64,000 bases of DNA from contig KL647329.1 of assembly GCA_000727475.1 (NCBI GenBank), positions 485,238 to 549,237 of the forward strand. The letters are read 5' to 3'. The position numbers and the translations under genes were made by a program. The notes under the pieces were generated by a model. The model had not been told where the DNA came from, made no database searches, and worked only from the letters and a program-made list of their open reading frames with translations. Positions 12,016 through 25,000 of this stretch are shown piece by piece. This DNA comes from Sarcocystis neurona. Taxonomy: Eukaryota; Apicomplexa; Conoidasida; Eucoccidiorida; Sarcocystidae. The first letter of the stretch is position 1. The number at the start of each line of letters is the position of its first letter.

Positions 12016-15000
12016 CAGCAGCTGCCGCTAGTGTGCAGCAGCAGCAGCCGGAGGGCGTAGCGGTAGCAGAGGCAGGAAGTGAGCGCAGTAATACCAGGAA
12101 CAGGTGCAAAAGGGAGCAGCACGGGAGCAGCACGAATAGCAGCCCCACTGGCAGCGAGGGCAGGAGCAGCGGAGCCACCAGCAGTGGCAGCGCGTGACTT
12201 CGGGGTATTAGCAGCGACAGCGACAGAAGACGTGCCTGAAGCATCTCCATGGATATCTTTTTGTCCTGCAGCGATGCGAGGGATTCGACTTTGTTTTTAA
12301 TTTCACAGAGTGTTCACAGTGGCAGAGAGAATCAGGTGGAGTTGCTTTTACGAGTACCTCGTTCTCCATCTATCTCTTTTCACTTGGTACGCTTCGCGTC
12401 TGTGCGTCCCCGCCCCCGCGTATGCAGGTGCGTTTTTGTGAGCTGAAACAATGTCCACCAGTCCTTTTGTTGAATCCGGGGATTTAGCAATTGCTTCGTG
12501 CCTGCGGTGTGTGAGAAGAGAGGACACGCCCATCTCTGGTCTACAGGATCGACGACTGCAGTTTTTCTTCTTAGTTTTATTGCTACCAGGTCAGCCAGCC
12601 CAAAGTCGCATCGTCACTTCATAAAGACGTTTGCGGCGTCTACTACCCTATACCTGTTAGGACGCCTACAGTAGTAGTACTACGTCTGCTACCGCCATTT
12701 CTACTACTACTGCTCTTACTCTTGTAACTACCATTTCCATTATCACTGGTAACACCGTTACTCCTACTGCTACTATTGATATTACTACAAGTATTACTAG
12801 CGCTACTAGTATCTGTACCACTCCTTCATACGGCAAACCTGCGTCTGTGCGTGCATACACCAAACGCCTACGCATGTGTGTGTGTATCTGCATGGGTTAC
12901 GGAGTAGTTTCCTGCGTCCCTCCTTTTAGACCGGTATGACTCTTTTCATTTAACACGCAAAACAGACTGCCTCTCTTTTCATCTTGCAGCATGGTAAATT
13001 CTATGATTCGTGCCGGCGCACAGTGTCTCTTCTCTGGCACAGCTGCCACCTGGAAAAGAGTGATGTTGCATGCGCCAGTCCGTAGTTGCGCGGCGACTAG
13101 CAGATGTGCACCGACGCTGTCAGTCAGATCTGGAACAGTGACCCAGTATCCGCAGCAGCCGAACAAGGAACCTTTGCACAGAAGTGTTGGCTGCAGTGAT
13201 ACTGCCGAAGACCGCTGCAGCAGCATAGCACTTTGAAATTCCGAGGTTTCTCCTTGCTTGGTGCGACGTTCCCATGCACGCGTATGGGACGACAGCATGC
13301 GCGTGCATGCACTTATAGTTCATGTGTTCACGTGTGAACGGAGCTACGACAACACCCGTATGCCGACACACGTCTACGTGACCAACACGCATTCACGCAT
13401 ATGCCCGTACACGTACATAGACGAATACAATATGCGTAACTTTTATGACAGCGCTGTACTTCTCTGGACTCAGGTTGGCTCTACGAGCAGAGTCCCGTAC
13501 GCAACCCAGTTGCTCGGAAGGCTCTCTGCGTCTCTCAGACAGCGTGTGCGAGCCCTGATACGGAGCGTAAAACGATACGATACCTTGACAGTCGATAGCT
13601 TCACAAACGCGTATATGTGTCCGTATGGTAACACGTGTAGGTATTCATACACATACTTGCGTAGTACATACTAAGTAGTGAATAACAGCAGCTGTCGGTG
13701 CATGCAAACGAAACAAACGCAGTGTGTAGTCCACCGTGGTGCTAACATGCCGTGCACAAGCGGCGGCGCACAGACTACACTGCGACTGCGGCTCGCGCAT
13801 AATTTGCAGGGGTCGATAGGAAGAGGACGTGTTGCAGATAACGACAGCGCAGAATTCCGGAAGCGCAGCGCCAAGGCACACGACGTCCTCGGGCGGGCGT
13901 ACGTGTAAATGGGACAGAGGGCCCTATGCATGCACGCCTGTGCCCTTTCTCCTTCCTCCACGTCGATGTGGGGCTAAACCTGACGTCCGTTTACCTGGCT
14001 ATATGTACAACGTTGGTGTACAGACAATACAGTCCGACCAATCCTATGCAAGGATGTGCTCATGAATGCTTGTATACACGTGCTCATAGATAGGAATATA
14101 CGTACACACAGGAACGTCGGCAATCCAGCGTATCTTGCCGATGTTCTTGTGCCACGTGTGATATGCCGAGACAACTCTCTCCGCAGCAGCAAAGAGGAAT
14201 TCGTTAGATCTTCCTCCATATTATCCGCGGTGGGCGCGGCTGCTCTGCTGCTGCGGCTGTCCTCCTGCTGCGGCTGTTCTCCTGCTGCCGCTGTGCTGCC
14301 GTTGCTGCACTACGTATCTGTTGAGGATCGTCAGGACCTACGGCTTCTGACGGTCGAGGCGCAGGTGCTGCTCTTGCGGCACGTGTCAGTTGCCAGTGGG
14401 GCGGTTCTTCGCTGTCGCTTCTGCTACCGTTCTCTGCTGCTGACGCTGCCGCTTTCTGCCTCTTTTGTGCATCTGCTGCTACGGGCTTCCCTCTAGTCGC
14501 GCGACCAGGGACGACGCTTCGCATGCACTGCAACTAAGCGGTTCTCTCTCTACAGGGGAGTACGTTTATTAACCGGCTGCCCCGCGCGTGATGCGAGGAG
14601 CTGGGGGAAGGCTACTGTGCCGCTGCTTCAGCACTTCTCCATGCGGTCTACGTATCCCCGTTCACGTCCATGCAGACACGCTGCGCTAAAAAGAGACTTG
14701 TTCGCCCTGAGAAAGTTCTTCTGCGGCTGCTGCTGCTCTCGCAGCCGCGTGCTTCTGTCCTCGACGTCGCAGCAGCGTATTGCATGCGTTGCTGCTGCAT
14801 GCGCAGCCAACGAGAGTTCTTGTTGCCGAGACCCGCGATAGCTATAGAAAGTGTGTGAGAGTTCCTGCCCGTTGTGGAAGACTGTTCACTTCCACCAGCT
14901 TCTCTTCCCTCCCTGCCCGCCTCCACAGACGTATAGTGTGTTCTTCTGAACGCCTTCCACCCCACGCTACACCGTCTTCGTGCTGCTGCTGCCGCGGCTG

Positions 15001-15470
15001 CTGCTCCTCCTCCTCCCCGGCGCAAGCCGAGTGCTTGCACCTGGCCTGTTCGCGTCGATGCCGCCACGACTGCAGTGCCGTGCACGGCTGCGGCTATCGC
15101 AGTGGCTGCATCACGAAACAAATATCGCGTCTTCTCAACTGCTGCTTTTTCTCTCCTGTGGCCCCGTGTGCAGGGCTCCTCCGACGGCTGTTGCTGCTGC
15201 TGCTGCAGCTGCCGGAACGCAGACCCACGTCTTTAACTGTCTTGCTGCCATGCTTCCTCCCTCTGCGGCAGCAACAGGCGCCCAGGCTGCCGGTACTCGC
15301 TGGCTGCTGCGCCGTGTTGGCTTCATTTCAGCTGCTGCAGTTGTGAAGAAGGAATGTCAGAAAATTACGCCAGGAGTGAAGGGAAGCGTAAACGCGCGCT
15401 GCACCTCGCCTGCGCCCATGACGGGCCCTCTTTAAAAATGGATCGCTGCATGCGTTCCCAGGGAAAAAAA
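12016..15470. other. No identifiable gene between Lon and the TA/gap region
   Basis: The sequence is mixed. Open, Ala/Arg/Ser-rich frames occur on the - strand at about 14204-14533 and 14648-15121 and on the + strand at about 15175-15435, but none shows a recognisable domain. Triplet content rises after 14.2 kb. Weak splice-like sites exist and I could not chain them into a gene. It could contain exons of an unknown Ala/Gln-rich protein or be intergenic. Confidence 0.5.
12665..12830. repeat. Degenerate ACT/TAC triplet microsatellite
   Basis: Repeated TACTAC, ACTACTACT and CTACTGCTA units form a trinucleotide class different from the CAG/CTG arrays elsewhere. One + frame reads Thr/Ser/Ile-rich without stops for about 85 codons, but has no start or conserved sequence. 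It lies downstream of the Lon stop. Confidence 0.75.
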
Positions 15471-15474
15471 ACAC

Positions 15475-16184
15475 ACACACACACACACATAATGGCAGAA
15501 CCTACCTTCACAGATACATGTAATACATATATATATATATACATGCGTATGTGTTTGTGTGGATATTGTGCAACACGGAGTATATATATACATACACAGA
15601 GATCTATATATAAATATATATGGATAGATCATGTGCAGTATCTGCTATATATATATATATATGTAGGTGTGACAGAAGCAGAGTTCTGCCTCTCCTATAC
15701 ACGTAGTACATATGTACATGCAAAGGTATCTATACACGTATATATATATGGTGCAGTTTCTGCTCTCTCTATGTATGTATATATATATATATATATCGAT
15801 GTGACAAAAGCAGAGTTCTGCCTTCTTTTTCTTTCTTCGTAATTGAACCAAATCACATGCACACGCTCCCCATTTATCAAGAAAACAATCCCACGTGTGT
15901 GCTGCATAAAGAGAAACTATGTGTAAGTGTCATATATATCTATATGCATATATGTAGAGAGATAGATATAGATAGACAGATACATAAATAGATGTGTATA
16001 TATATATATACATATATATATATACATGTCTGTTTGTGCATGCGACGAAGCTCGAGCGCCTTGAGGCGGTTTTCAGTCGTGCATGCTCTCACCGCCAATG
16101 TTTACATATACACATTCGCACCTATCGTTTTCACTCATAAATACACGTGTCACCACATACACAACAAACACGCCTGTACTTCTG

Positions 16185-16217
<33 letters not shown>
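15475..16217. repeat. TA/CATA-rich microsatellites leading into the assembly gap
   Basis: An (AC)n tract at about 15471-15488 is followed by repeated TATATA and ATACATA runs. A motif reading gtgacagaagcagagttctgcct occurs at about 15667 and again, slightly diverged, at about 15800, showing a local tandem duplication of roughly 130 bp. The block ends in an uninterrupted (TA)n run at the gap edge. Confidence 0.8.
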
Positions 16218-16549
16218 NNNNNNNNNNNNNNNNNNNNNNNNNNNNNNNNNNNNNNNNNNNNNNNNNNNNNNNNNNNNNNNNNNNNNNNNNNNNNNNNNNN
16301 NNNNNNNNNNNNNNNNNNNNNNNNNNNNNNNNNNNNNNNNNNNNNNNNNNNNNNNNNNNNNNNNNNNNNNNNNNNNNNNNNNNNNNNNNNNNNNNNNNNN
16401 NNNNNNNNNNNNNNNNNNNNNNNNNNNNNNNNNNNNNNNNNNNNNNNNNNNNNNNNNNNNNNNNNNNNNNNNNNNNNNNNNNNNNNNNNNNNNNNNNNNN
16501 NNNNNNNNNNNNNNNNNNNNNNNNNNNNNNNNNNNNNNNNNNNNNNNNN
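16218..16549. other. Assembly gap (332 N), flanked by (TA)n on both sides
   Basis: The Ns start inside a TA run and end inside another, so the gap is almost certainly an unresolved TA microsatellite. Its true length is unknown. ORFs drawn through it are artificial. Confidence 0.98.
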
Positions 16550-16584
<35 letters not shown>

Positions 16585-16700
16585 GTAAACTATACAGCAC
16601 ATCTATACACACTACAAGATTCATTTAGATGCATATATATATATATATGTTTCTCCACTTACACACAGATACATATATATGCATATATATATATATATAG
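16550..16700. repeat. TA microsatellites right of the gap
   Basis: (TA)n continues from the gap to about 16582, with further short TA tracts at about 16633-16650 and 16672-16699. No coding signal. Confidence 0.85.
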
Positions 16701-16789
16701 ACAAACTTAGGCCCTTCCTGACCACGAGTAAGTCTTTTGAGAACAGGAAAGCAGATTTCCTACTTTCCCATCATAGACAACAACCGAGC

Positions 16790-19700
16790 AGCAACGCAGC
16801 GACAGTCTGGTTGCACGCACACATCGCAGCTGATATTACCAATAGCAGGGAGCGCAGCAGCAACAGGTGCAGCTGCTGCAGCTGCAGCAGGGGTTCGTAA
16901 AAGAAAAGCTGCAAGAGCAGAGCGGCAAAACGAGCAGCCGCGACAGTCCGGCAGCTGCAGCAGGAGCAGCACGACCCGAACAGCAGCAACGACAGAGCAG
17001 CAGCAGCAGTAGGTGGCAGCAGGAGGCGGCAGCAGGAGGCTGCTGTAACGGTGGCAACAGCGTAGCTTCCCCGGCACCTCCAGCAGCAGAGACGCAGCAC
17101 CAGAGGCAGCAAGTGGGCAGGGTCGCAGCTGCGTTGACAGCAGGCGCAGCTGCAGCAGCGGGAAAATTTCTACAGTGTTGGCAGCAAGTCTATTAGCAGC
17201 AGCGGCGCAACATCACGGGGAGATGCGGTAGCAGCGCTCTGCTTCAGAAGCAGCACGAGAGTCGAGCAGCAGCAGCAGCAACGGCAGCAGCAGCACGGCA
17301 GACGGCACCACCAGCACGGGAGACGGCAGCACCTCTGGCAACAGCAGCACCCCCAGCAAAACGAGCGAGCAGTGCAGCAGGAGCACCAAAAATAGCAGCA
17401 GCAGCAGCGGCGACAGTAGCAGTCGCGTCGACAAGAAAAACGAAGGAACAGTGGCTTCTTACAAAGAGAGCAGCAGCAGCGTCATGTTCGAGTTGCTGTT
17501 GCACTAGCGCTGCAGCTTCTTTGGCAGTGCGGCTGAGCGCATTATTGGCTACTGTGAGTACGAAGCTGCTGCAGCTGCTTTTCTTGCTGCTGCTGCCGCT
17601 GCTGCTGCCGCTGCTACTGCTGCCGCGCCGACCACTCCTCCCCCCCCTTGTCGAAAAGGAGGAGGAGGAGGACGACAACGTGGCGCTTCTGTCTAATTTC
17701 TTCTTTGCCTGCTGTTGTTGCTGCTGTTGCAGCGCGTCCCATCCCAGCTGAAACTGCTGCTGGGTCTGCAGCAATTCCTCAACGCCTGCAACCTCATCCC
17801 ACCCTTCCCGACGCTCCGCTGGCTGCCAGGAGCCGCCGCTGAAGCTGCTGCTGGTCCGTGTCCTCAAGCTCTCGCTGCCCTCTCTCCTGCCGCTCTTCAT
17901 ACTTCGCTTTCTACTGTTGCTCTCTCTTCCGCTACTGCTGCTGCCTCCGCTGCCACACGTCTCTATCCCCATCCAGCTCCCTCCCGCAGCGCCTGCTTCC
18001 CTTTGCGCGACGTCCTGCAGCTCTTGTTGCTGCTCCTGCTGTTCCTGCGATTGTCGCTCCTCGTGATGCTGTTTCTGTTGCTCCTGCTGGCGTTGCTGCG
18101 GCTCCTGCTGCCCGGGCCTCTGCTGCTCCTGCTGCTGGTCGGTTTGCCTTCGCCCGGGCGCAAGCGCCAGCAGACGCAGATATCGCTCGACGGCAGCCTG
18201 GATAGCCTCTGGCTGTTCCTCAGCGGCTCCTGCATGTCTTCGACTGGTCAAACTTCTGCAGCAGTTCACACAACAGCGACAGCAGCAGCCAGTCTATACA
18301 CGAGCTTCCTGCAGCATCTGCAGCACCAACCGCAGCAGCAGCAACGGCAGCAGCAGCAGCGGCAGCCGCAGCAACAGCAACAGCAGCCAGACTGCAAAAG
18401 GGCTTCCTGTGGTCGGAGCAGCAGCCGCAGCAACGCCCGCACCGGCAACAACGCTAGAGTGCAATCCCACGGCAGCGACAGCATTAGTCGAGAGCACGAC
18501 AGGAGCAGCAAGTGCACGAATTTTGGACAGCAACGACACTTCACAGTGACCCCCCCCCCCCCAGCCAGCAGCAGCAATGCAACCGCTGGATGCGACCGCA
18601 CAGGGCGAGGAATAGCAGCAGCACTGGAAGGACGTAGCAGCAGCAGCAGTGTTGAGCGCCACCTCCACGGCAGCGGGGAATCGCAGCACCTGCAGTAGCA
18701 ACAGCTGCGCTAACTGCACCCGACCGCATGCGCCCACGTCGCAGCTGCAGCAGCAGCAGCACGCGACAGCGACACTTGCACTGCCAGTAGCAGCAGCACA
18801 GGAAGACACAGGAGAAGTGGCGCCGCAGCCGCCGTGGAGTACAACACGCTACAGCAGCAACAGCAGCAAAACTCGTCGAAAAACAACAGCACCAGGAGGA
18901 GCTGCTACACAAGTTTCTACCGTCTCGCAATAGGTGCAGGAGCGGTCCTTCTTGCCAGCGCTCCAGCAGCAGCGGCAGCAAGACAGCCGTTTCTTCTGTG
19001 TCACAGAAGCCGCAGCACCAGTGCTTCTTGTCAGCTCTCCAACAGCAGCAGCAGTCCTTTGTCGAGCGCTGCAGCGGTATTTACCCACAGCAGACAACTA
19101 CTACTGGCGAGTCTTTCCCTTCGCATGTTTCTGCTTTCTCTCCCCCGCGTATACGTGTACTTTTGTATGTACACTAATGCAGGCATGCAATAACTGTACG
19201 GGTTAGCTGCGTGTATTAATTGCGCTGGACGGATCCTGCAGAGATATGCAGAGAGAGAGACTTTCTTGGGAGCAACGAACCCACAGCAACAGCAACTAGC
19301 ACGGGGTAGCGCTCCGGCACTGGTGCAGAAGCAGCAAAAACGTTCGAAAAACTTGTTACAGCAGCGGCAGCCCCAGCACCAGCGGCAGCCGGCAGCCGTG
19401 CTTGGACATGCTGTGTGCAAGGCGGAGCTCTGCTGCAGCAGAGTGGCAAAAAAGTGCCGCCTCTTCCCTCTCACAGGCAGCAGCGGTCATGCTCCTCGGC
19501 ACCGCAATGCAGCAGCACGACGCTTCTACCATGGGAGTCCCGCAGCAGCAGCAAACACACGGCTTTGGAAAACCCGTGCAGAGCTACACCAGCCCCAGGT
19601 GTCCACAACAACGGAGCGCTAGCAGCAGCAGGAGCGGCAGCAGCAGCAGCAGTGGCGCCCAGCAGGAGCGGCACCAGCAACAGGAGCGGCAGCAGCAGCA

Positions 19701-20200
19701 GGAGCGGCAGCAGCAGCAGGAGCGGCAGCAGCAGCCGCGACAGCAGCAGCAGTGGCAGCAGCGGCTGCAGCACAAGAAGAAGAAGCGGCAGCAGGAGGAG
19801 GTGCGTCTGGCGTAGAAGCAGCAGCACGTGCAGCTGAAGATCGGCAAGAGAGGTGGGGCAGCAATGGCAGTAGGCAGCTTGGTGCAGCAGCAGCAGCAGA
19901 TCACCACGAAAGGGCGCGACTGCGGGGTCTCTTCACCTGGGCAGCAACGCCAGCGGCAGCTTCGTGTACGGCAGCAGCAACAGCAGCAGAGCTTCGCGCA
20001 AGGAGGTCGTTTTGCAGTAGTTTCAGTGCCGGCGTGAGCTATCGACAACAACAGCCTCAACGCTAGCACCGCAGGACCTGGGGGACGCGCTCGCGGCCAC
20101 GCCTTCCGACGGCAGCAGCGAGCAAGGAAGAAGAAAGCAGCAACAATAGAGGCTGACACTGCTGCTGCTGTTGCCGCTGCACCCTGCAGGCGGCAGACAA
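16790..20200. repeat. Dense CAG/CTG triplet block, about 3.4 kb
   Basis: Nearly the whole stretch is GCA/CAG/AGC triplets on the + strand, except for about 17560-18130, where the orientation flips to CTG/GCT. A run of 13 C lies at 18550-18562. All six frames have long Gln/Ala/Ser or Leu/Cys ORFs, so ORF length is not evidence of coding. It may mix introns and low-complexity exons of an unknown gene or of the 3' end of CSN5. Confidence 0.85.
17244..18269 (-). other. Possible low-complexity coding segment, Gln/Ser/Glu-rich, unrecognised
   Basis: A 341-codon open frame in which the middle (roughly 17690-18240) is less repetitive than its surroundings, with pieces such as VERYLRLLALAPG and VEELLQTQQQFQLGWDAL. 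No known domain. The opposite strand is also open over part of the same stretch (about 17739-17830), with an acceptor-like pyrimidine tract before it, so the strand is not settled. If real it would be exon(s) of a Gln-rich protein. Triplet content makes this a weak call. Confidence 0.2.
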
Positions 20201-20228
20201 AAAGGAAGAAAAACGCGTGCGAACTTAC

Positions 20229-20323
20229 GTTTCATCCGCTAGAAACGAACTGGCACCTTCCCAGCAGCCAAAAGCAAGTTTCTCATACCGCAGTATCTTC
20301 TGCTGCTGCTGCTCTTCGTCTTC
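20229..20323 (-). CDS. Isolated candidate exon, possibly a downstream CSN5 exon
   Basis: A 95-base open segment is bounded by a good acceptor (cttttgcag on the - strand) and a consensus donor (GTAAGT). It encodes about 31 residues: an acidic Gln start, then KILRYEKLAFGCWEGASS. The start phase (0) fits the proposed end of CSN5 exon 4 at 21817. The pattern EKL followed by a Gly/Ser-Phe and ET loosely recalls the CSN5 C-terminal region, but this is not convincing alone. It could belong to another - strand gene. An acceptor-like site near 20187 allows continuation into a Gln run. Confidence 0.35.
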
Positions 20324-20839
20324 CTGCAAAAGGACCACATGTACGCGCAAGGCCTCTCTGAATATTCTCGTGCATGCAGGCCCAAACGTCGAAACCACAA
20401 GCCTCTCGGCGCAACTCTGTAAACAACACACAGATGCAGATTTGGATACCCCGCCTTTTCTTCAATTGATTCATGGCTACACCTGAGAGAAAGCGCGAGA
20501 ATTCATATATGTGTGCAGTGACGCAGATGCACGCGGTACACTGCGGAAGAGAAAGCTCCGTCGCGGGGTGTACATACACCCGTGCACACACGCCTGGAGA
20601 GTCACGTGAAAATCGAGGCGCGTCTACAGGTGATCTCCTCTCAATACCAGGGGCACGCAGCTTATTATTTTATTTGTATGTAGATCATCTATCGATTGAA
20701 TCATATGCCGTATCTGTTCCTCTCTAACTCTCTCCCGCTCCCTCCACAGATATATACATCCGTAATCGAACAGCAGGACAAGCCTTTCTAGGTTATTGCT
20801 TGCAGACATACATCTTCACAAGCATTCAAGTACACGCAT

Positions 20840-21369
20840 ATATTAATATATATTTTATACGTATATATATATATATATATATGCACCATTTATATTGGCA
20901 TTCATATATTTCTTCCCACTCCATACCCAGAGGACATACACATGCATATAAAGACGCGGACGCAGGCCCAGCGACGTATAATAAAGACAGAGATTCTAAA
21001 TTGCAACACCACACCCATGTGTACACACGTCCGCAGAAAAGTGAGTAATACACATCCGTATACAGAAAGAGAGAGCGAAACAGAAAAAGATAAAGAGTAG
21101 AGAACCATCGATACACCTGCACATATGATGCAGAAACAGAGAAAAATAGAACGATATGTAGATTCGAATATATAGAGAGAGAGACAGAAAGAGAGGAGGA
21201 CAGATAGACAGCTCTATATACATATATATATATATATGGGGAGAGGGAGAGAGAGAACAGAAGAGAGAGGGACAGAGAAGAAAGGTAGGGAGATGGACAC
21301 AGATCTACGCTTACACACATCTCCATATACACATATATATTGTAGCGAGACAGCGAGAGATAGATCTAC

Positions 21370-21404
<35 letters not shown>

Positions 21405-21540
21405 TATAGACAGCAAGATACACAGGTAGACCTACAGGTGTGCACATACATAGAGAGACAGATAGATAGATAGACAGGTCTACATGTACATATATATATG
21501 CAGATGAATACATTCCTATTTACCACGAACACGTGTGTGT
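20840..21540. repeat. TA and GAGA microsatellites
   Basis: A (TA)n tract at about 20861-20882 is followed from about 21060 to 21480 by purine-rich GAGAGA/ACAGATAGATAGA units and further TA runs. It is non-coding in appearance and probably lies in or just downstream of the CSN5 gene. Confidence 0.8.
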
Positions 21541-21816
21541 ATGCATATATATATGCATGTTGAAGATTATGGTGGAAAATGAGGAAGAGAGACAGAAATG
21601 AAGGCGCACGCATAGGAGCGGGAGAACAGAAGAAGACACCGAGTAGAACTCACGCAGAAACGGAGACACTGGAGCATACATAGGGTCGTCGACAGCCGCC
21701 GGTGGAGAGACGGAGACATTTACCAGCGCCTGTCCTTTTCCACGTGCAGTCTCTGTGTGGGACCTCTCCTACACGTGAAAAGGAAGCGGAGAAAAAAATC
21801 GCCCCTGCTCGCTTAC

Positions 21817-21985
21817 ATGCAGAAGCGTTTTGAGGAAGCGAAGCAGGTGCCACGCACTTGTCGACGTTGCAGCAGATGAAAGGAGAAAATGCGTCAGCAG
21901 CACTTCTAGCGACGACGGGCGCACCTCCAGCTCAAGCCGGTAGTACCTGCGCCCACCACCAGCTCCACAGCTACGCACACAGTCC

Positions 21986-22027
<42 letters not shown>

Positions 22028-25000
22028 GTTTTTACATATACAGGCAGACGGTATATTTATGAATGCATTTTAGTATGAGTGTGCCTGCATTAGTATGTCA
22101 CAACTTCTGCAGGTGCACAAAGTCTACATGTGTGAGCTCAGACATATATATATATATATTTACGTGGGCACATACATATGTATTAGGTGACACACAAAAG
22201 CAGCAGAGAGGCACACAAGTGTAGACATTACGAAAGTTTAACACATATAGAAACATACATACCTACATACATACATACGTATACTTATACACATAGGACT
22301 AAGGGCAAACAGGCAACAGAGAGGCACCTAAATATATACGTTGTCTTGGCATACACATACATAGAGATACGTGTATGTATCAGAGAAATACCTATACACA
22401 CATATATATATATATACATGTATATATATGTATATATATGTATATATATGTATATATGTAAAGATGCACGCATTAATAAGTACTGCGTACGAGCGCGCTT
22501 GGACACGCATGCACAGAGACATATGTACATTTTTCTGTGGAACATGGGAAGACCATACATGCCCACTCAGAGATATATCCGCAGACACACATGGCTATCT
22601 AGACGTGGGAAAGCAGCGCGCAGGCTGCAGACCACGTCGCGTCGAGTTTTTATATGGGCAGGCAGGACAGCCATCAATAAAGCTGCTCTGTTGTTCCTCG
22701 TATATTCTGTGGGTGGGTGGAGCAAAGTTCCGCACGACTGCCTGCTGCCGTGTTTTTTCGAGGAGAGCTGCACTCCTGTCCACGCGCCCCCCGGACACAG
22801 CGCGAGCAGCCGTTTGAAAGCAGGTTGCACACGCGTCCCACAAAACGTTGCTTGCAGCTCTTGTCTTTGAATGGGATGGAATTTTTGTCTACGAAGCTGT
22901 GCATGCAGTTTTAAACGTGTTTGTGCGCATGCAGCAGCACGCTGGGGGAAAAGACGGCGCGCTAGCAGAGGCGACTTGCGGGCAGCTCGGCGACCCTGCG
23001 CGCGCTCTTACTGCAGCCGTCTCGCTCTTGCTGCTGCCCAGACTGCTCTTGCTGCTCCTGCGGCCGGGTGTTAGCCACGTCCGCCGCTCTCTCTGCCCTC
23101 TGCCTGCACAGTAGCAGCCTCCGCTCCCCACCACCACTGCGGATGTCGCCCGCTGTCTCACCACCCCTGCCGCTGCTGAAACTCCTAGTGCGGCTACACC
23201 GTGTGCTGCTACATATCGCACTGCTGCTGCTTCGGCTGCACGTGCTGCTGTTGCGAAGGGAAGCTGCATGTGCGTGCGTCGTGTCAGCTCGCGACGCGCC
23301 TCTGCACATGGACACCGGCGCGCGGAGACATCCGTCGCAGCACGCGGTGGATTGTAGGACGGGGGGGGGCTACTCTCCTGCAGCGCGATACGAGCTGAGA
23401 GCGGTCTGCCTGCTAGCATCACTGCATGTCTATATATTTATACAACCACGTGTCTACGTAAACACACACACAAATATACGTACATGTGGGTAGACGGGAA
23501 AACAGCTACGCGTCAACATCTCTGTGCGTGTCTACATACTTACACACACACGTGCTTCCGTAAAGACACATACATATGCACATATATATACATATATACG
23601 TGGAGACGGGCACAGAGATCCTCGTCAACACAGACAAATAGAGACAGGTATCAAAAGTGAGATGTGGAGAAGTATACCTACACGTAGGTAGCCAGAAGAG
23701 AGAAGCGCCTAGGTAGATAAAAGTAGATAGATATACGAAGATGCCTGGTCGCCGGTGTACGGGCCAGAAGTCATTCGGCCGAATGTTTATACCGCTCCAC
23801 AGACACACACATGTACACACAAAGATATATATATACATACAGTCCGTGGCAGGCTGCTGGGAATGCATCACACAGCTATGACCACTACCCTAGAGGAGGG
23901 GGGACCGCGAGACATCAAATAACAGCAGTTCTGTAGTGGAGGATAACAGCGAGTCCGCCGTGTCGATGGCTGGTGAAAAAAGGTGGGAAACTGCCGCTGT
24001 TTTGCCCGGGTGATAGCGCCTGAGTGACGACGAACAAAGAGCTCCTTTCTATCTGTGTCTCCCAGCAACCTTCCTTTCTCTGCAGGCATGTGGCGGGCTA
24101 GCCGTTACCGTAGTCTGCGGGGTGCGTTCTGAAGTTCGTGTGCGCCAGGTGCGGCAGTCTCGGTGGACGGCGTGCATGCGTGTGCTGGCTTCTCAGGCAG
24201 TGTAGGGAAGTATTCGTAAAATACGTTGAGGTGCCATTGCTTCCTTTGTCTTTGCCCTTGTTTCCACATATTCAAGAAGACGCGGGCAACGCGTTGCGAC
24301 CCGTCTACCTTCTACAGATTTGCCTTCTCCACAGCAAGCCGCTGCCTCTCTCTCTGGCCTGCACGCAGGAAGACTTGGAGTGCGCATTTGTACATCTGTG
24401 TGGCTGCACGCTCATGCAGAACTACCGCAGGTGTATGTATATGTGTGTATGTATGTGTAGCAGACGCGTGTGTGTTTGTCTACGTGACGGCGCCCAAGAG
24501 ATGCTTGTGGGGCCTCGGCAGTGACGTGCTGCTGCTGCTGCGCTGATCTCAGCCTTCTTTTCGCGTTCGTTTCCTGATATCTAGAGATAGGCAGGTAGAC
24601 AGATGGAGAGGTGTCTATGTATACGCATACAGAGATAGAAAAACATACAGATGGATAGATGAGTAGGCGGGCGGCAGTACGGGACCAGCTGACGTACTCT
24701 GTCCACAGATATATACGTAGAGAGGCAGCTGACGTACTCTTTTCACAGACAGGTAGCAGCTGGTAGGGAGGCAGGTGACGTACTCTCTCCAGTGCACGCC
24801 GAAGTCGCGAAGCTTCTCCGCTGGAATGTCCTGCTGCTGCTGCTCCGGGAGAACAGGCGGCAGGACGCTTTCTTCCTCTTCGTAGTCAGCTGCTCCTTCG
24901 TCTGCTTCTGCGTCCTCTTCTTCTTCCTCCTCCTGTGGGAGGTCTTCTTCTTCTCCTTCGTCCTCCGGCCCGCTGCTTTCGTCCGAGGAAGAAGACGAAG

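Noticed and set aside
15992..16624. ORFs spanning the N gap on both strands
   Set aside because: They exist only because Ns contain no stops and TA repeats read as Tyr-Ile.
17244..18698. Two long overlapping ORFs (341 codons on -, 327 on +) as genes
   Set aside because: Both owe their length to CAG/CTG triplets, which rarely give stops in any frame, and neither has a recognised domain. The - strand one is kept only as a low-confidence segment.
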